Positions 7,153 through 15,303 of a stretch of DNA of 60,575 nucleotides are shown here, piece after piece; position 1 is the first letter of the stretch; every line of letters starts with the position of its first letter. The stretch lies in the NCBI GenBank assembly GCA_900541135.1, contig UQIG01000010.1, forward strand, positions 1 to 60,575. The letters run 5' to 3'. The notes beneath the pieces were generated by a model. It searched no databases, was not told where the DNA came from, and was given only the letters and a program-made list of their open reading frames with translations. The stretch is from an uncultured Collinsella sp. (GTDB lineage: Bacteria > Actinomycetota > Coriobacteriia > Coriobacteriales > Coriobacteriaceae). The translations under genes and the position numbers were made by a program.

Positions 7153-8322
7153 ATGAGCACGTACGCAATTAAGGCTGACAAGTTCTTCTTGCCGGCAGGC
7201 CCGCAACTGGGCGGCTATCTTATGGTCGAGGATGGCGTCTTTGGCGCCTGGCAGGCCGACGAGCCCTCTTGCGAGATTAAGGACTACACGGGATCGTGGA
7301 TCGCACCGGGTATGGTCGATACTCACATCCATGGCTTCTACAACCACTCAACTACCGATAACGATCCCGAGGGCATCGATATCAGCTCGACCGAGCTCGC
7401 CCGTCGCGGTACCACCAGCTGGCTGCCCACGACGTTCACCGATGGCGTCGAGCAGATCAAGGACGCCTGCGCCGCCATCGCTCAGGCGGACGAGGGTCGC
7501 GGCCCCGACTTCTGCGGTGCCCGCATTCAGGGCATCTACCTGGAGGGCCCCTTCTTTACCATGAAGCACGTGGGCGCGCAGAACCCCGCTTACCTCATCG
7601 ATCCCTCCGAGGAGGTCTTCGATCAGTGGCAGGAGGCTGCGGGTGGTCGCATCGTTAAGAGCGCCATGGCGGCCGAGCGCGACGGTGCCGCTGCTTATGC
7701 GGCTGCTCTGAACGCCAAGGGTGTGGTGACCAGCATCGGTCACTCCGACGCCACCTACGATGAGTGCATCGCCGCCATCAACGCCGGTGCCAGCTGCTTT
7801 ACGCATACCTATAACGGTCAGCGCGGGCTGCATCACCGTGAGCCCGGTGTCGTGGGCGCTGCCATGTCCACGCCCGAGACCTACGCCGAGATCATCTGTG
7901 ACGGCAAGCACGTTAACCCTGCCGCCATCAAGGCGCTGCTGCAGGCAAAGGGCTGGCAACACACGGTGCTCATCACTGACTGCCTGGGCTGCGGCGGCAT
8001 GCCCGAGGGCAGCTACACCAGTGGTGGCATGGACGTCATCATGAAGGACAACCTGTGCTGGCTCGCCGACGGCAAGAGCATTGCTGGCTCGGTGCTCACG
8101 CTTGCCCAGGGCGTCAAGAACATCGTCGACTGGGGCATCGCCAGCGCCGATATCGCCATTCGTATGGCAACCGAGGTGCCGGCACGCTCCGCGCACATCG
8201 AGGATAAGTGCGGCAGCATCATGCCGGGTCGCGACGCCGACTTTGTCGTGTTCGACCATGAGCTTACCCTCGTCGAGACGTATGTTGGCGGCCAGAGCGT
8301 CGGCAACGCCTTTACCGAGTAA
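7153..8322 (+). CDS. agaA: N-acetylgalactosamine/glucosamine-6-phosphate deacetylase
   Basis: Amidohydrolase that removes acetate from the N-acetylhexosamine-6-phosphate delivered by the PTS, feeding AgaS. Visible motifs are GMVDTHIHG (metal site), GIYLEGPFF (metal-binding Glu), SIGHSDATY and TYNGQRGLHHREPGVVGAA, and the catalytic Asp in LITDCLGCGG. The ATG at 7153 is preferred to the GTG two codons earlier because GAGGAG then has normal spacing. The 389-residue length is usual. The HTYNGQ...REPG form is more like AgaA than NagA, but either substrate is possible. The last 42 codons have a diverged second copy at 11050-11181. Confidence 0.85.
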   Translation: MSTYAIKADKFFLPAGPQLGGYLMVEDGVFGAWQADEPSCEIKDYTGSWIAPGMVDTHIHGFYNHSTTDNDPEGIDISSTELARRGTTSWLPTTFTDGVEQIKDACAAIAQADEGRGPDFCGARIQGIYLEGPFFTMKHVGAQNPAYLIDPSEEVFDQWQEAAGGRIVKSAMAAERDGAAAYAAALNAKGVVTSIGHSDATYDECIAAINAGASCFTHTYNGQRGLHHREPGVVGAAMSTPETYAEIICDGKHVNPAAIKALLQAKGWQHTVLITDCLGCGGMPEGSYTSGGMDVIMKDNLCWLADGKSIAGSVLTLAQGVKNIVDWGIASADIAIRMATEVPARSAHIEDKCGSIMPGRDADFVVFDHELTLVETYVGGQSVGNAFTE

Positions 8323-8334
8323 CGATAGGAAAAG

Positions 8335-8366
8335 ACGGCGGGCCCGAATCTGCTCGGACCCGCCGT
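8335..8366. terminator. Hairpin between convergent agaA and flavodoxin genes
   Basis: ACGGCGGG-C-CCGA / TCGG-A-CCCGCCGT stem with loop ATCTGC. On the minus strand it is followed by CTTTTCC, so it best serves the flavodoxin gene and may act both ways. Confidence 0.6.
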
Positions 8367-8397
8367 ATGGGTTAAACGCTCAAAAGCACCTTCACAG

Positions 8398-8982
8398 TTA
8401 CAGCTTGTTAGCGATCTTCTTTGCCGTGCGCTTGACGCCGGCCACCAGGCCTCCTGCAGGATGCTCCTTCTCGTATGCTAGACGCTTCTCGCGCTTGGCG
8501 TACTCTTCGACGATGATATCGCCATATTCGTCTTCGATCTTATCGAAGAAGTCGACGGCGCCCTTAATTTCCTCAGCGGTTGGGTGTCCCTTTTGGACAC
8601 CGCCGGCGAGTTTGAACGGCCCCCACGTATCAAAGCCGGGGCAGCCGTAGACACCCATAAAGATGGCCTGCCTCATGCGGCAGATGCCATCGATATCCTT
8701 GCCGTACCACTTGTTTTTGCCACCGTAGGTCATAAGGCCAAACACCTTGTCCTGCGGCTGCAGCACGTTCGTGAGCACTCGTGCCATGTCCTTGTCGATC
8801 TCGGAGTAATAGATGCCCGTGGCGACGCCAATAAGATGGTATTCGTGCAGGTCGGGGTACTCGTTTTTGCCAAGCGCCTTGACGTCGAGGGTATCGATCT
8901 CGGGGTGTGCCTCGACGATGGCGTCCACGAGCTTTTTCGTATTGCCGTGATGGCGCGAGGCGTAGAGGATGATGGTTCGCAT
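8398..8982 (-). CDS. Flavodoxin-family protein
   Basis: Predicted FMN-binding electron carrier or NAD(P)H-dependent flavoprotein. The N-terminus MRTIILYASRHHGNTKKLVD is the flavodoxin phosphate-binding loop, and VFGLMTYGGKNKWYGKD and GVYGCPGFDTWGPFKLAGG resemble the second and third flavin loops. The C-terminal 40 residues are basic and Ala/Lys-rich. The start at 8982 is chosen because GAAAGG is 8 nt upstream; the longer frame to 9012 adds ten poorly conserved residues. It stands alone, convergent with agaA. The redox partner is unknown. Confidence 0.78.
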   Translation of the reverse strand: MRTIILYASRHHGNTKKLVDAIVEAHPEIDTLDVKALGKNEYPDLHEYHLIGVATGIYYSEIDKDMARVLTNVLQPQDKVFGLMTYGGKNKWYGKDIDGICRMRQAIFMGVYGCPGFDTWGPFKLAGGVQKGHPTAEEIKGAVDFFDKIEDEYGDIIVEEYAKREKRLAYEKEHPAGGLVAGVKRTAKKIANKL

Positions 8983-9139
8983 AAGAAGGCCTTTCAGCTG
9001 TAATTGCATCAATGTCTGTATGGTACCCCGTTACATGGCTGGGATACCGGACGCATCGATGAACGTGCGGGTTTGTCCTCTGACTAGGATTGAGACGGGC
9101 GCTTGCATGAAAAAAAGCAGTTGTCCGAAAGGATGGATA

Positions 9140-10021
9140 ATGGAATACGCTCTTTCCAACGATTCGATTTCTATCAAGGTCTCCACGGCCGGCGGCTCGT
9201 TTACCTCGATTGAGGCTGGAGGTCGCGAGTACTTGTGGCAGGGCGATCCCGCCGTGTGGTCCGGCCAGGCACCGATTTGCTTCCCGATTTGCGGAGGTTT
9301 GCGCGATAACAGCGCCATGACGTTTGCCGGACATCATGTGAAGCTCGCCCGCCACGGCTTTGCGCGCAAGCAGGAGTGGAAGCTGTTGAGCCAAAGCGCA
9401 AACGAGCTGGCTATGTGCCTGGCATCCGAGGATAACGCCGCGCTGCTGAGCGATTATCCGTATCCGTTTAAACTTGTCGCCCGCTATACGCTCGAGGACG
9501 CCGCCGTGCGTGTCTCCTATGAGGTTACCAACGAGGGCACCGAGGACATGCCTTTCTTTATCGGTGGACACCCCGGCTTTAGGTGTCCGCTCGACGAGGG
9601 CGAGTCCTATACGGACTACGAGTTGCGTTTTGAGAAAGACGAGGCTGCGGAGCTCTGCACCGCCGTTCCCTCGACCGGATTGATTGATGTGGACAGGCGC
9701 TCCAAGAACCCCATGGTGGGAAAGACGCTGCCTTTGTCGCATGAGCTCTTCGATTTTGCGGAGACCATCTTTGACGTGCTCGAGAGCCGTCAGGTCACGC
9801 TTTCCAAGAAGGGCGAGGACAAGGGCGTTCGCCTGAGCTTTGAGGGCTTCCCGTACCTCATTGTGTGGAGCAAGCCCGAGGGTGATTTTGTGGCAGTTGA
9901 GCCCTGGGGCGGCCTCTCGACCTGTTCCGATGAGGATGACGTGCTTGAGCACAAGCGCGGCTGCCTTATCGCCAAGCCCAAAGAAACCATCGTGCGCTCG
10001 TTCACAATCGAGATTCTGTAG
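9140..10021 (+). CDS. lacX: LacX-type aldose-1-epimerase-like protein
   Basis: Galactose-mutarotase superfamily protein of the LacX subgroup found in lactococcal lac operons, probably interconverting anomers of a (phospho)sugar. The STAGGSFTSIEAGGREYLW, QAPICFPICGGLR, RRHGF-like LARHGFARKQEW and PFFIGGHPGFRCPLDEGE segments match LacX. The start MEYALSNDS at 9140 follows AAAGGA, and the frame extends 57 codons further without family similarity. It precedes lacC. A paralogue at 33412-34293 also precedes a lacC copy, so the lacX-lacC pair is duplicated. Exact substrate unknown. Confidence 0.8.
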   Translation: MEYALSNDSISIKVSTAGGSFTSIEAGGREYLWQGDPAVWSGQAPICFPICGGLRDNSAMTFAGHHVKLARHGFARKQEWKLLSQSANELAMCLASEDNAALLSDYPYPFKLVARYTLEDAAVRVSYEVTNEGTEDMPFFIGGHPGFRCPLDEGESYTDYELRFEKDEAAELCTAVPSTGLIDVDRRSKNPMVGKTLPLSHELFDFAETIFDVLESRQVTLSKKGEDKGVRLSFEGFPYLIVWSKPEGDFVAVEPWGGLSTCSDEDDVLEHKRGCLIAKPKETIVRSFTIEIL

Positions 10022-10080
10022 TCGCATGTAGCCAATTCGTTTTGCAAGGCATAAGGAGCCTGCGAGATAAGGAGCTAGAA

Positions 10081-11016
10081 ATGATCCTCACCGTTACGAT
10101 GAACCCGTCCGTCGATACGCGCTATCAGCTCGATGAGCTCATTATCGACGACGTCAACCGCGTGACGCCCGAAAAGACCGCCGGCGGTAAGGGCCTCAAC
10201 GTGGCCCGCGTCCTGGGCCAGCTGGGCGACGATGTCGTGGCAACCGGCTTGCTTGGTGGTCATATGGGCGCCTATATGGCCGAGCTCATGGATGCCAACG
10301 GCATTAAGAATGATTTTGTGCCCATCAAGGGCGAGACCCGCATTTGCCTCAATATCCTTCATGCTGGCAACCAGACCGAGTTGCTCGAGAGCGGCCCGAC
10401 GATTGCCCCCGAGGAGCTCGATGCCTTTACCGCCAAGTTCGCCGAGCTTGCGAGCAAGGCCGATGTCGTTACCATCTCGGGTTCGCTGCCCCGCGGCGTC
10501 GAGGCGGACTACTACGCCAAGATCACGGGCATTGCAGAGAACGCCGGCGCCAAGGTGCTGCTCGATACCTCGGGCGCCTCGCTCGAGGCTGCGCTCAAGT
10601 CCGAGGTCAAGCCTGAGCTGGTTAAGCCTAACCTGACCGAAATTAACGGCCTTCTGGGCACGAGCTTTACCACCGACGATGTGGACGAGCTCCGTTCCGC
10701 GCTCGCCTCTGACGCTCGCTTCTCCGATATCCCTTGGGTCGTCGTGTCCATGGGCGCTGCCGGTTCCGTTGGCTTCCACAATGGCCGTGCGTTCCGCGCA
10801 AAGACGCCCGATATCCCTGCCGTTAACGCCACGGGCTCTGGTGATTCGACCATTGCCGGCTTCGCACATGCGATTGCTGCCGGAGCCGACGACGAGACGG
10901 TGCTGCGTACCGCCAACACCTGCGGCAAGCTCAATGCCATGGATCCCATGACTGGCCACTTGGTTATGGATCGTTGGGACGAGGTTTACAACGGCGTTGT
11001 CGTGACCGAGCTGTAG
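10081..11016 (+). CDS. lacC: Tagatose-6-phosphate kinase (LacC family), copy 1
   Basis: PfkB-family kinase making tagatose-1,6-bisphosphate. The N-terminus ILTVTMNPSVDTRYQLD, the substrate motif KTAGGKGLNVARVL, VKPNLTEINGLLG and the ATP/anion-hole motif AVNATGSGDSTIAGFA are all present. The length (311 residues) is normal. The ATG at 10081 follows AAGGAGC, so the upstream in-frame start is rejected. It lies 60 bp after lacX and is followed by a remnant deacetylase gene. It is nearly identical in plan to copy 2 at 34347. 1-phosphofructokinase activity cannot be excluded, but LacA, LacB and LacX in the window support the tagatose route. Confidence 0.86.
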   Translation: MILTVTMNPSVDTRYQLDELIIDDVNRVTPEKTAGGKGLNVARVLGQLGDDVVATGLLGGHMGAYMAELMDANGIKNDFVPIKGETRICLNILHAGNQTELLESGPTIAPEELDAFTAKFAELASKADVVTISGSLPRGVEADYYAKITGIAENAGAKVLLDTSGASLEAALKSEVKPELVKPNLTEINGLLGTSFTTDDVDELRSALASDARFSDIPWVVVSMGAAGSVGFHNGRAFRAKTPDIPAVNATGSGDSTIAGFAHAIAAGADDETVLRTANTCGKLNAMDPMTGHLVMDRWDEVYNGVVVTEL

Positions 11017-11049
11017 GAGCTTGTGCTGCGGCCCCGGCATCGGTTGCTA

Positions 11050-11181
11050 GCTCATGTCGACGACAAGTGCAGTAGCATTATGCCGGGGCGCGACGCCGAC
11101 ACTGTCGTGTTCAATCCCGACCTTACCCTGGTCGAGACGCATATGGGTGGCAACAGCGTCGGTAATGCGTTTGCCGTGTAG
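11050..11181 (+). pseudogene. Remnant of a second 6-phosphate deacetylase gene (C-terminal 43 codons)
   Basis: The frame from 11050 to the TAG at 11181 reads AHVDDKCSSIMPGRDADTVV and then NPDLTLVETHMGGNSVGNAF, closely matching the last residues of the complete deacetylase (AHIEDKCGSIMPGRDADFVV...). The first about 350 codons are missing and no start precedes it. Differences are spread over codons, so this is an old remnant, not a recent duplication error. It suggests an ancestral lacX-lacC-nagA-nanQ order here. Confidence 0.85.
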
Positions 11182-11213
11182 CCGCCAAAGAAACGATCCG
11201 AGAGGGGATTTAG

Positions 11214-11687
11214 ATGATTTACGGTGCATTGGGCGATATCGAGGAGTACCGTGGAATGCTCAAGGGCCTCGACGTGCTGATCGATTGGCTCGAGGAGAAC
11301 GATCCGGCGAAGCTCGAGGTCGGCAGCCATCCGATTCTGGGCGACAAGGTCTTTGCGAACGTCATGGCTCCCACGACGCGTCCCGAAGCCGAGGCTCACT
11401 ATGAGACGCATCAGCGCTATCACGACCTGCAGATCGACGTCGAGGGTCGCGAGGCCTTTAAGGTTGCCACGGGCAGCCTGACGCTGGTTCAGGAGTTTGA
11501 CGAGAAGGACGACTACGATCTGGTCGATTCCGACGCCTCGATCGCCGGCGATCTTGCTGACGACAAGTTTGCGCTGTTTGTTGCCGGCGAGCCTCACATG
11601 CCCACGCTCGAGTTCCCGGGCGATGGCGCGCAGCCGGTCAAGAAGATCTGCTTTAAGCTGCTTGCAGATGCTTACTGGGAGGAGTAG
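11214..11687 (+). CDS. nanQ: YhcH/YjgK/YiaL (NanQ-like) sugar anomerase
   Basis: Cupin-fold protein of the DUF386 family. Characterised NanQ speeds anomer interconversion of N-acetylneuraminate; other members are the EbgC type. The 157 residues show HYETHQRYHDLQIDVEG, with the metal-binding His/Glu cluster, and FALFVAGEPHMPTLEFPG. GAGAGGGG precedes the ATG. Position after the amino-sugar genes suggests action on an N-acetylhexosamine or sialic acid, which is inference. The next 170 bp hold no recognisable gene. Confidence 0.8.
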   Translation: MIYGALGDIEEYRGMLKGLDVLIDWLEENDPAKLEVGSHPILGDKVFANVMAPTTRPEAEAHYETHQRYHDLQIDVEGREAFKVATGSLTLVQEFDEKDDYDLVDSDASIAGDLADDKFALFVAGEPHMPTLEFPGDGAQPVKKICFKLLADAYWEE

Positions 11688-11861
11688 CGCGCTGCTCGGC
11701 TGAGCTGTTCGTGTTGCGAGCGTTATCCCTTGGGGGAGCTCGCTTGGGTCCCGCTGATCGCGGTTCCTTTGGGGATTGCGGTTGGCGGGGCTTTTGTTGA
11801 GTAGGGGAGTTTCCGGCGGCGTTGTGCTTAGATTGGCGGATGCGCGCCCGAAATCGGCAAC

Positions 11862-11886
11862 AAAAAAGCCGCCCGAAGGCGGCTAT
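11862..11886 (-). terminator. Terminator of tRNA-Thr
   Basis: Minus strand AGCCGCC-TTCG-GGCGGCT followed by TTTTTTG. Confidence 0.85.
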
Positions 11887-11895
11887 CTTGTGCAA

Positions 11896-11971
11896 TGGAG
11901 CCAGCGACCGGGCTCGAACCGGTGACCCCCGCTTTACGAGAGCGGTGCTCTACCAACTGAGCTACGCTGGC
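11896..11971 (-). tRNA. tRNA-Thr (anticodon CGT)
   Basis: The minus strand gives a 76-nt cloverleaf beginning GCCAGCGTAGCTCAGTTGG, with acceptor stem GCCAGCG/CGCTGGC, anticodon stem CCGCT/AGCGG with loop CTCGTAA, T-arm GGTTCGAGCC and an encoded CCA end. Anticodon CGT reads the Thr codon ACG. It is followed by its own terminator. Confidence 0.95.
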
Positions 11972-12128
11972 GGCCATGTGATGGCGCAACTGAGGCGTCA
12001 ACGGCTGTCTATGATACGGGACATCGCAAATCCGCGCAAGGGTTCTGGCGGCTTTTCTCACTTTAAATGCACTAATATTGGAGACGCGATGTCTTGCTCT
12101 TACGGGTCTCAAACAGAATGGGGCAGCG

Positions 12129-12611
12129 ATGGCTCAACCCAAGATCCTTCTCACACGTATCGACGACCGTTTCATTTACGGACAAGACGTTGAGCTGTGG
12201 AACGAAGCCGTGGGTTCCAACCTTGTCCTAATCGTCAACGATGAGATCGCGGCAGATTCGCGCCAATGGGCACCCATGAGGGTGGCGGCGCCAGAAGGCG
12301 TTTGGACGCGGTTTTTCTCGGTACAAAAGGCCATCGACATCATTCATACCGCAACGCCTCGCCAATTGATTCTGATCATGGTGGCCTCACCCTCCGATGC
12401 GCTCGCGCTGGTTAAGGGCGGTGTGCCAATAACCAAGATTAGTATCGGCCATATGCGGGCGGGGGAGGGCAAGCGCTCTGCAACGCCTGCCGTTGCCGTA
12501 GGCGATACAGACATCGCCGCCTTCAAAGAGTTGCAAAAGCTCGGTATAGAGCTAGAAATCCGCCATCTCCCCAGTTCCGCCCCCGATCCCATCGGCAATC
12601 TCTTCAACTGA
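12129..12611 (+). CDS. Orphan PTS mannose-family IIB-like protein lacking the phosphorylated His
   Basis: A full-length (160-residue) paralogue of the IIB at 2392, alignable end to end (LLTRIDDRFIYGQDVELWNE against LLTRIDNRLVHGQVATQWNS). The phosphorylated His17 is Tyr (codon TAC), and the following Val is Asp. The rest of the fold is kept, including LVKGGVPITKISIGHM and IAAFKELQKLGIELEIR. The start MAQPKIL is chosen by alignment; the frame extends upstream to 12078. No IIA, IIC or IID is adjacent. It cannot transfer phosphate by the normal route, so a regulatory or decoy role is inferred. Confidence 0.8.
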   Translation: MAQPKILLTRIDDRFIYGQDVELWNEAVGSNLVLIVNDEIAADSRQWAPMRVAAPEGVWTRFFSVQKAIDIIHTATPRQLILIMVASPSDALALVKGGVPITKISIGHMRAGEGKRSATPAVAVGDTDIAAFKELQKLGIELEIRHLPSSAPDPIGNLFN

Positions 12612-12678
12612 TCCCTTGGGGATGGAGGAAAACGGATCATTTTGCCTTCGTAGGGGATCTGTGTGGCGCTGTCCGCCA

Positions 12679-12828
12679 AAACTATGCCGGTTTACTACGA
12701 TGAATTGCTTATCGCCGAGCATGCCAAATTTGCAGAGAATAAAACCGCAGGTAGACGAGTTGCTAATTTTTTATAAACCAGCGCGTGGTCGGACATAGTG
12801 GGTTCATCGTAGTAATTCGGCATAGTTT
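12679..12828. repeat. 150-bp stretch flanked by 26-bp imperfect inverted repeats
   Basis: The arm at 12679-12704 begins AAACTATGCCG and ends TTACTACGATGAA. The reverse complement of 12803-12828 differs at only two central positions. About 100 bp lies between, with no gene. The gap 12612-12936 otherwise holds only the galM terminator and one CCGCAGGT motif (12743). The design is MITE-like, but no target duplication is evident. Confidence 0.55.
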
Positions 12829-12876
12829 GTTATGTCACCAATTCGGTGGCATCGAAAAGAAGGATTTAGGCATGAA

Positions 12877-12912
12877 GCAGCGCCCGTCGGCGATGGTGCC
12901 GGCGGGCGCTGC
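12877..12912 (-). terminator. Hairpin after galM
   Basis: GCAGCGCCCG ... CGGGCGCTGC, 10-bp GC-rich stem directly after the galM stop. The T-tract is weak (CTTC), so termination strength is uncertain. Confidence 0.6.
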
Positions 12913-12936
12913 TGTGTGATATGTCGCGTTGTGGGT

Positions 12937-13989
12937 TTAGTGCCTCATAAAGTGGTACTCGATCACATTGCTGTAGGGGTGACCCGGGCCCACGATGCCC
13001 TGCGGGAACAGCGGCTGGTGCGGCGTGTCGGGGTACATTTCTGCCTCGAGGGCAAAGCCGGCGCCCCAGCCATAGTTGGCGTCGTCCTTGGCGTGTTCAT
13101 CGCCCAGCCAATTGCCGGTGTAGAGCTGCACGCCCGGGGCGGTGGTGTAGTAGTCCAGCTCGCGGCCGGTCCACATCTCCTCGACATGCAGGGCGCGGCG
13201 CAGATTGCGGCCGTACTGATAGCCATCGATGCACAGGCAGTGATCATAGCCACGGGCCTGCTTGATCTGCGGGTCGTCGGCCTCCATGCCGGGTGCGACG
13301 GGGCGCAGCTCGCGAAAGTCAAACGGTGTTCCCTCGACCGGAGCGATTTCGCCGGTGGGGATATTCTGCTCGTTAATGGGCAGGTAGTGAGCAGCGTTAG
13401 CAACAAAGAAGTGCTCGCAGTCCATGCCGGCGTTATGGCCGGCAAGGTTAAAGTACGTGTGGTTGGTCATGGACACGTAGGTGGCGCGGTCGCTCTCGCA
13501 ACCATACTCGATGCGGAAGACGCCGGTGCGCGTAACGGTAAAGACAGCCGTAAAGGTTCGGTTGCCGGGCAGGCCCAGCTCGCCATCCTTAAGCGAGGTG
13601 GTCATGCGCACGGCGTTGTGAGTCTCGTCGAGCTCAACGTCCCATACGCGCTTGTGCAGACCATGCTCAAGATCGCTGTGCAGGTTGTTGACGCTCTCGT
13701 TGGCCGGCATATGCCAGTCCGTGCCGTCGATGGTGATCGTGGCGCCCGCGGTGCGGTTTGCCACGGGGCCGATGGTCGCGCCAAAGCAGGCGGGGTTGTC
13801 AAAGTAATCCTCGAGCTTATCGAAGCCCAGCACCACATCGCGCACGTTGCCGGGAATGTCGGGCACGTCGATACCCAGCACGGTGGCGCCATAGTCCATA
13901 ATGCGAACGCAGATCTCGGGCCCGTTGAGGGTGTAACGATGAACGGGGGTACCGCACGGCGCAGTGCCGAAAAGCTCGGAAGTGATCAT
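12937..13989 (-). CDS. galM: Aldose 1-epimerase (galactose mutarotase)
   Basis: Converts beta- to alpha-galactose for GalK. The 350-residue protein has the GalM hallmarks: MDYGATVLGIDVPD, GPVANRTAGA, NNLHSDLEHGLHKRVW, the catalytic His in MTNHTYFNLAGH, GYDHCLCID and the catalytic Glu in GFALEAEMYPDTPHQP. The start at 13989 (MITSELFG) follows TTAGGAACCAA; the longer frame adds 20 non-conserved residues. It is divergent from the DeoR regulator gene at 14195 and not linked to galK/galT. Confidence 0.9.
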   Translation of the reverse strand: MITSELFGTAPCGTPVHRYTLNGPEICVRIMDYGATVLGIDVPDIPGNVRDVVLGFDKLEDYFDNPACFGATIGPVANRTAGATITIDGTDWHMPANESVNNLHSDLEHGLHKRVWDVELDETHNAVRMTTSLKDGELGLPGNRTFTAVFTVTRTGVFRIEYGCESDRATYVSMTNHTYFNLAGHNAGMDCEHFFVANAAHYLPINEQNIPTGEIAPVEGTPFDFRELRPVAPGMEADDPQIKQARGYDHCLCIDGYQYGRNLRRALHVEEMWTGRELDYYTTAPGVQLYTGNWLGDEHAKDDANYGWGAGFALEAEMYPDTPHQPLFPQGIVGPGHPYSNVIEYHFMRH

Positions 13990-14142
13990 TTGGTTCCTAA
14001 CATCGAGGTATTTCCGACAAACTGTAGCGCGAACACGCGAGATTATCACTACACCCCACTAAAGCAGGGGGTATTTTTCTCAAAAAAGTGATGATTGGAG
14101 CTGTGCGGGCGTTCATTTCGGACGCGCGCGAGTCTGATACAA

Positions 14143-14164
14143 TTTGTTCGTTATTGTTTGAATT
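14143..14164. promoter_or_regulatory. T-rich motif in the galM/deoR gap, possible DeoR operator
   Basis: GTTCGTTATTGTTTGAA lies just upstream of the DeoR gene. GTTATTGTTT also occurs upstream of lacF (30248-30257), and GTTC/GAAC-flanked T-runs occur upstream of lacF and lacA. DeoR/LacR proteins commonly bind such T-rich repeats, but the assignment is inference. Confidence 0.35.
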
Positions 14165-14194
14165 GACGTGAGTGCGGAACAGCGAGGACTCATC

Positions 14195-14959
14195 GTGATT
14201 AAAGCGGAGCGACAGGATAAGGTTCGGCAGCTGCTCGAGGAGCAGGGCACGGTCTCGGTCAAGGAGATTTCGGATGCGTTAGGTGTCTCGGATATGACGA
14301 TCCGCCGTGACCTTGAGGAGCTTGCGAGCCTGGGCGAGATCGAGCGCGTGCACGGCGGAGCCCGCAGTGCGCAGGGCCGTCCACACGCTATGCTGCGCCA
14401 TGAGTATTCGCACAGTGAAAAGCGCACTAAGCATGCCGAGGAAAAGCTGCAGATCGCGCGCCGCGCCGTTGGGCTCATCGAGGAGGGCTCGACCATCTTT
14501 TTGGGGACGGGCACTACAGTTGAGCAGATGGCCTCGATGCTGCCGGCGTGCCGCCTACGCATCGTGACTAATTCGCTTTCGGTGTTTAACCTGCTCGAGG
14601 CGCGCGAAGACTGTGACCTGTGCCTCGTGGGCGGTATGTACCGTCGCCGCACCGCCGCTTTTGTGGGACCAACGGCCGAGGATACCCTGCGTGCGCTGGG
14701 CATCGACGCGGCGTTTATCGGCGCCAACGGCATTCTGGATGGCGACGTGTCTACGTCCAATATGGATGAGGGCCGTATCCAGCAGCTCGCCTTTAGCAAG
14801 GCCGACTCGCGCTATCTGATCGCCGATTCTAGCAAAATTGGTAAGCGCGACTTCTACACCTTCTGCCGCCTGGACAGCCTGGACGCCGTGGTGTGCGAGC
14901 CGGGTATTACCGCCGAGGATCGTGCCGCCATCGAGGAACACACGCAGGTCATCTGCTAG
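14195..14959 (+). CDS. DeoR-family regulator (LacR/GlpR type)
   Basis: Sugar-phosphate-responsive repressor family. The N-terminal HTH is KAERQDKVRQLLEEQGTVSVKEISDALGVSDMTIRRDLEELASL with the RVHGGA turn. The C-terminal DeoRC sensor has GSTIFLGTGTTVEQMA, VTNSLSVFNLL and AFIGANGILDGDVST. The GTG at 14195 with GCGAGGA upstream is preferred over the GTG at 14168. It is divergent from galM. T-rich motifs shared with the lacF and lacAB promoters make it the best candidate for the LacR of the tagatose pathway here, an inference from motif similarity only. Confidence 0.8.
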   Translation: MIKAERQDKVRQLLEEQGTVSVKEISDALGVSDMTIRRDLEELASLGEIERVHGGARSAQGRPHAMLRHEYSHSEKRTKHAEEKLQIARRAVGLIEEGSTIFLGTGTTVEQMASMLPACRLRIVTNSLSVFNLLEAREDCDLCLVGGMYRRRTAAFVGPTAEDTLRALGIDAAFIGANGILDGDVSTSNMDEGRIQQLAFSKADSRYLIADSSKIGKRDFYTFCRLDSLDAVVCEPGITAEDRAAIEEHTQVIC

Positions 14960-15051
14960 CTAACGCTACGGGAGACACTTTTGCCCTCTGCCGGCGCGGG
15001 GATTATCGCTTCAATATGACGTGCAGAATGACACGTATAAGTAAAAACGCC

Positions 15052-15100
15052 ATTTGCGCGACATTTTACGTGTCAACGTGACGCGATTTGACGCGCAAAT
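15052..15100. repeat. Inverted repeat downstream of the DeoR gene
   Basis: ATTTGCGCG (15052-15060) and CGCGCAAAT (15092-15100) flank further ACGTGTCA/TGACGCG repeats. It may fold as a terminator but has no T-tract. The whole gap 14960-15533 has no recognisable gene. Confidence 0.4.
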
Positions 15101-15191
15101 AGGAATTCATGGGCGCTCGGAAGATCGACGGAGTTCGTGAACCTGCAACTTGGTTGGGTAGCGTACGAAGTCCTCCAGCAGGACCGAATAT

Positions 15192-15250
15192 GTTTTCGGT
15201 ATCATATCGGTATCAAATGATACCGAAAGTATGTTCGTGATACCGAAAAC
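15192..15250. other. Nested GGTATCA/TGATACC palindromes
   Basis: GTTTTCGGTATCA (15192-15204) is the exact complement of TGATACCGAAAAC (15238-15250), and inside them TCGGTATCA (15207-15215) faces TGATACCGA (15218-15226). Four copies of one half-site in 59 bp look like a multi-site operator, but no gene starts beside it. Confidence 0.45.
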
Positions 15251-15303
15251 TAGAAACCATGCTTTATAACTGCTTGGAAAGTTCGGATTTGACTGTCTTA
15301 TTG

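Noticed and set aside
11054..11404. Frame covering the deacetylase remnant and the start of nanQ
   Set aside because: It is out of phase with both the remnant and nanQ; the remnant in its proper phase ends at the TAG at 11179-11181.
12616..12798. 60-codon frame after the orphan IIB
   Set aside because: It lies across the inverted-repeat region and has no ribosome site or similarity.
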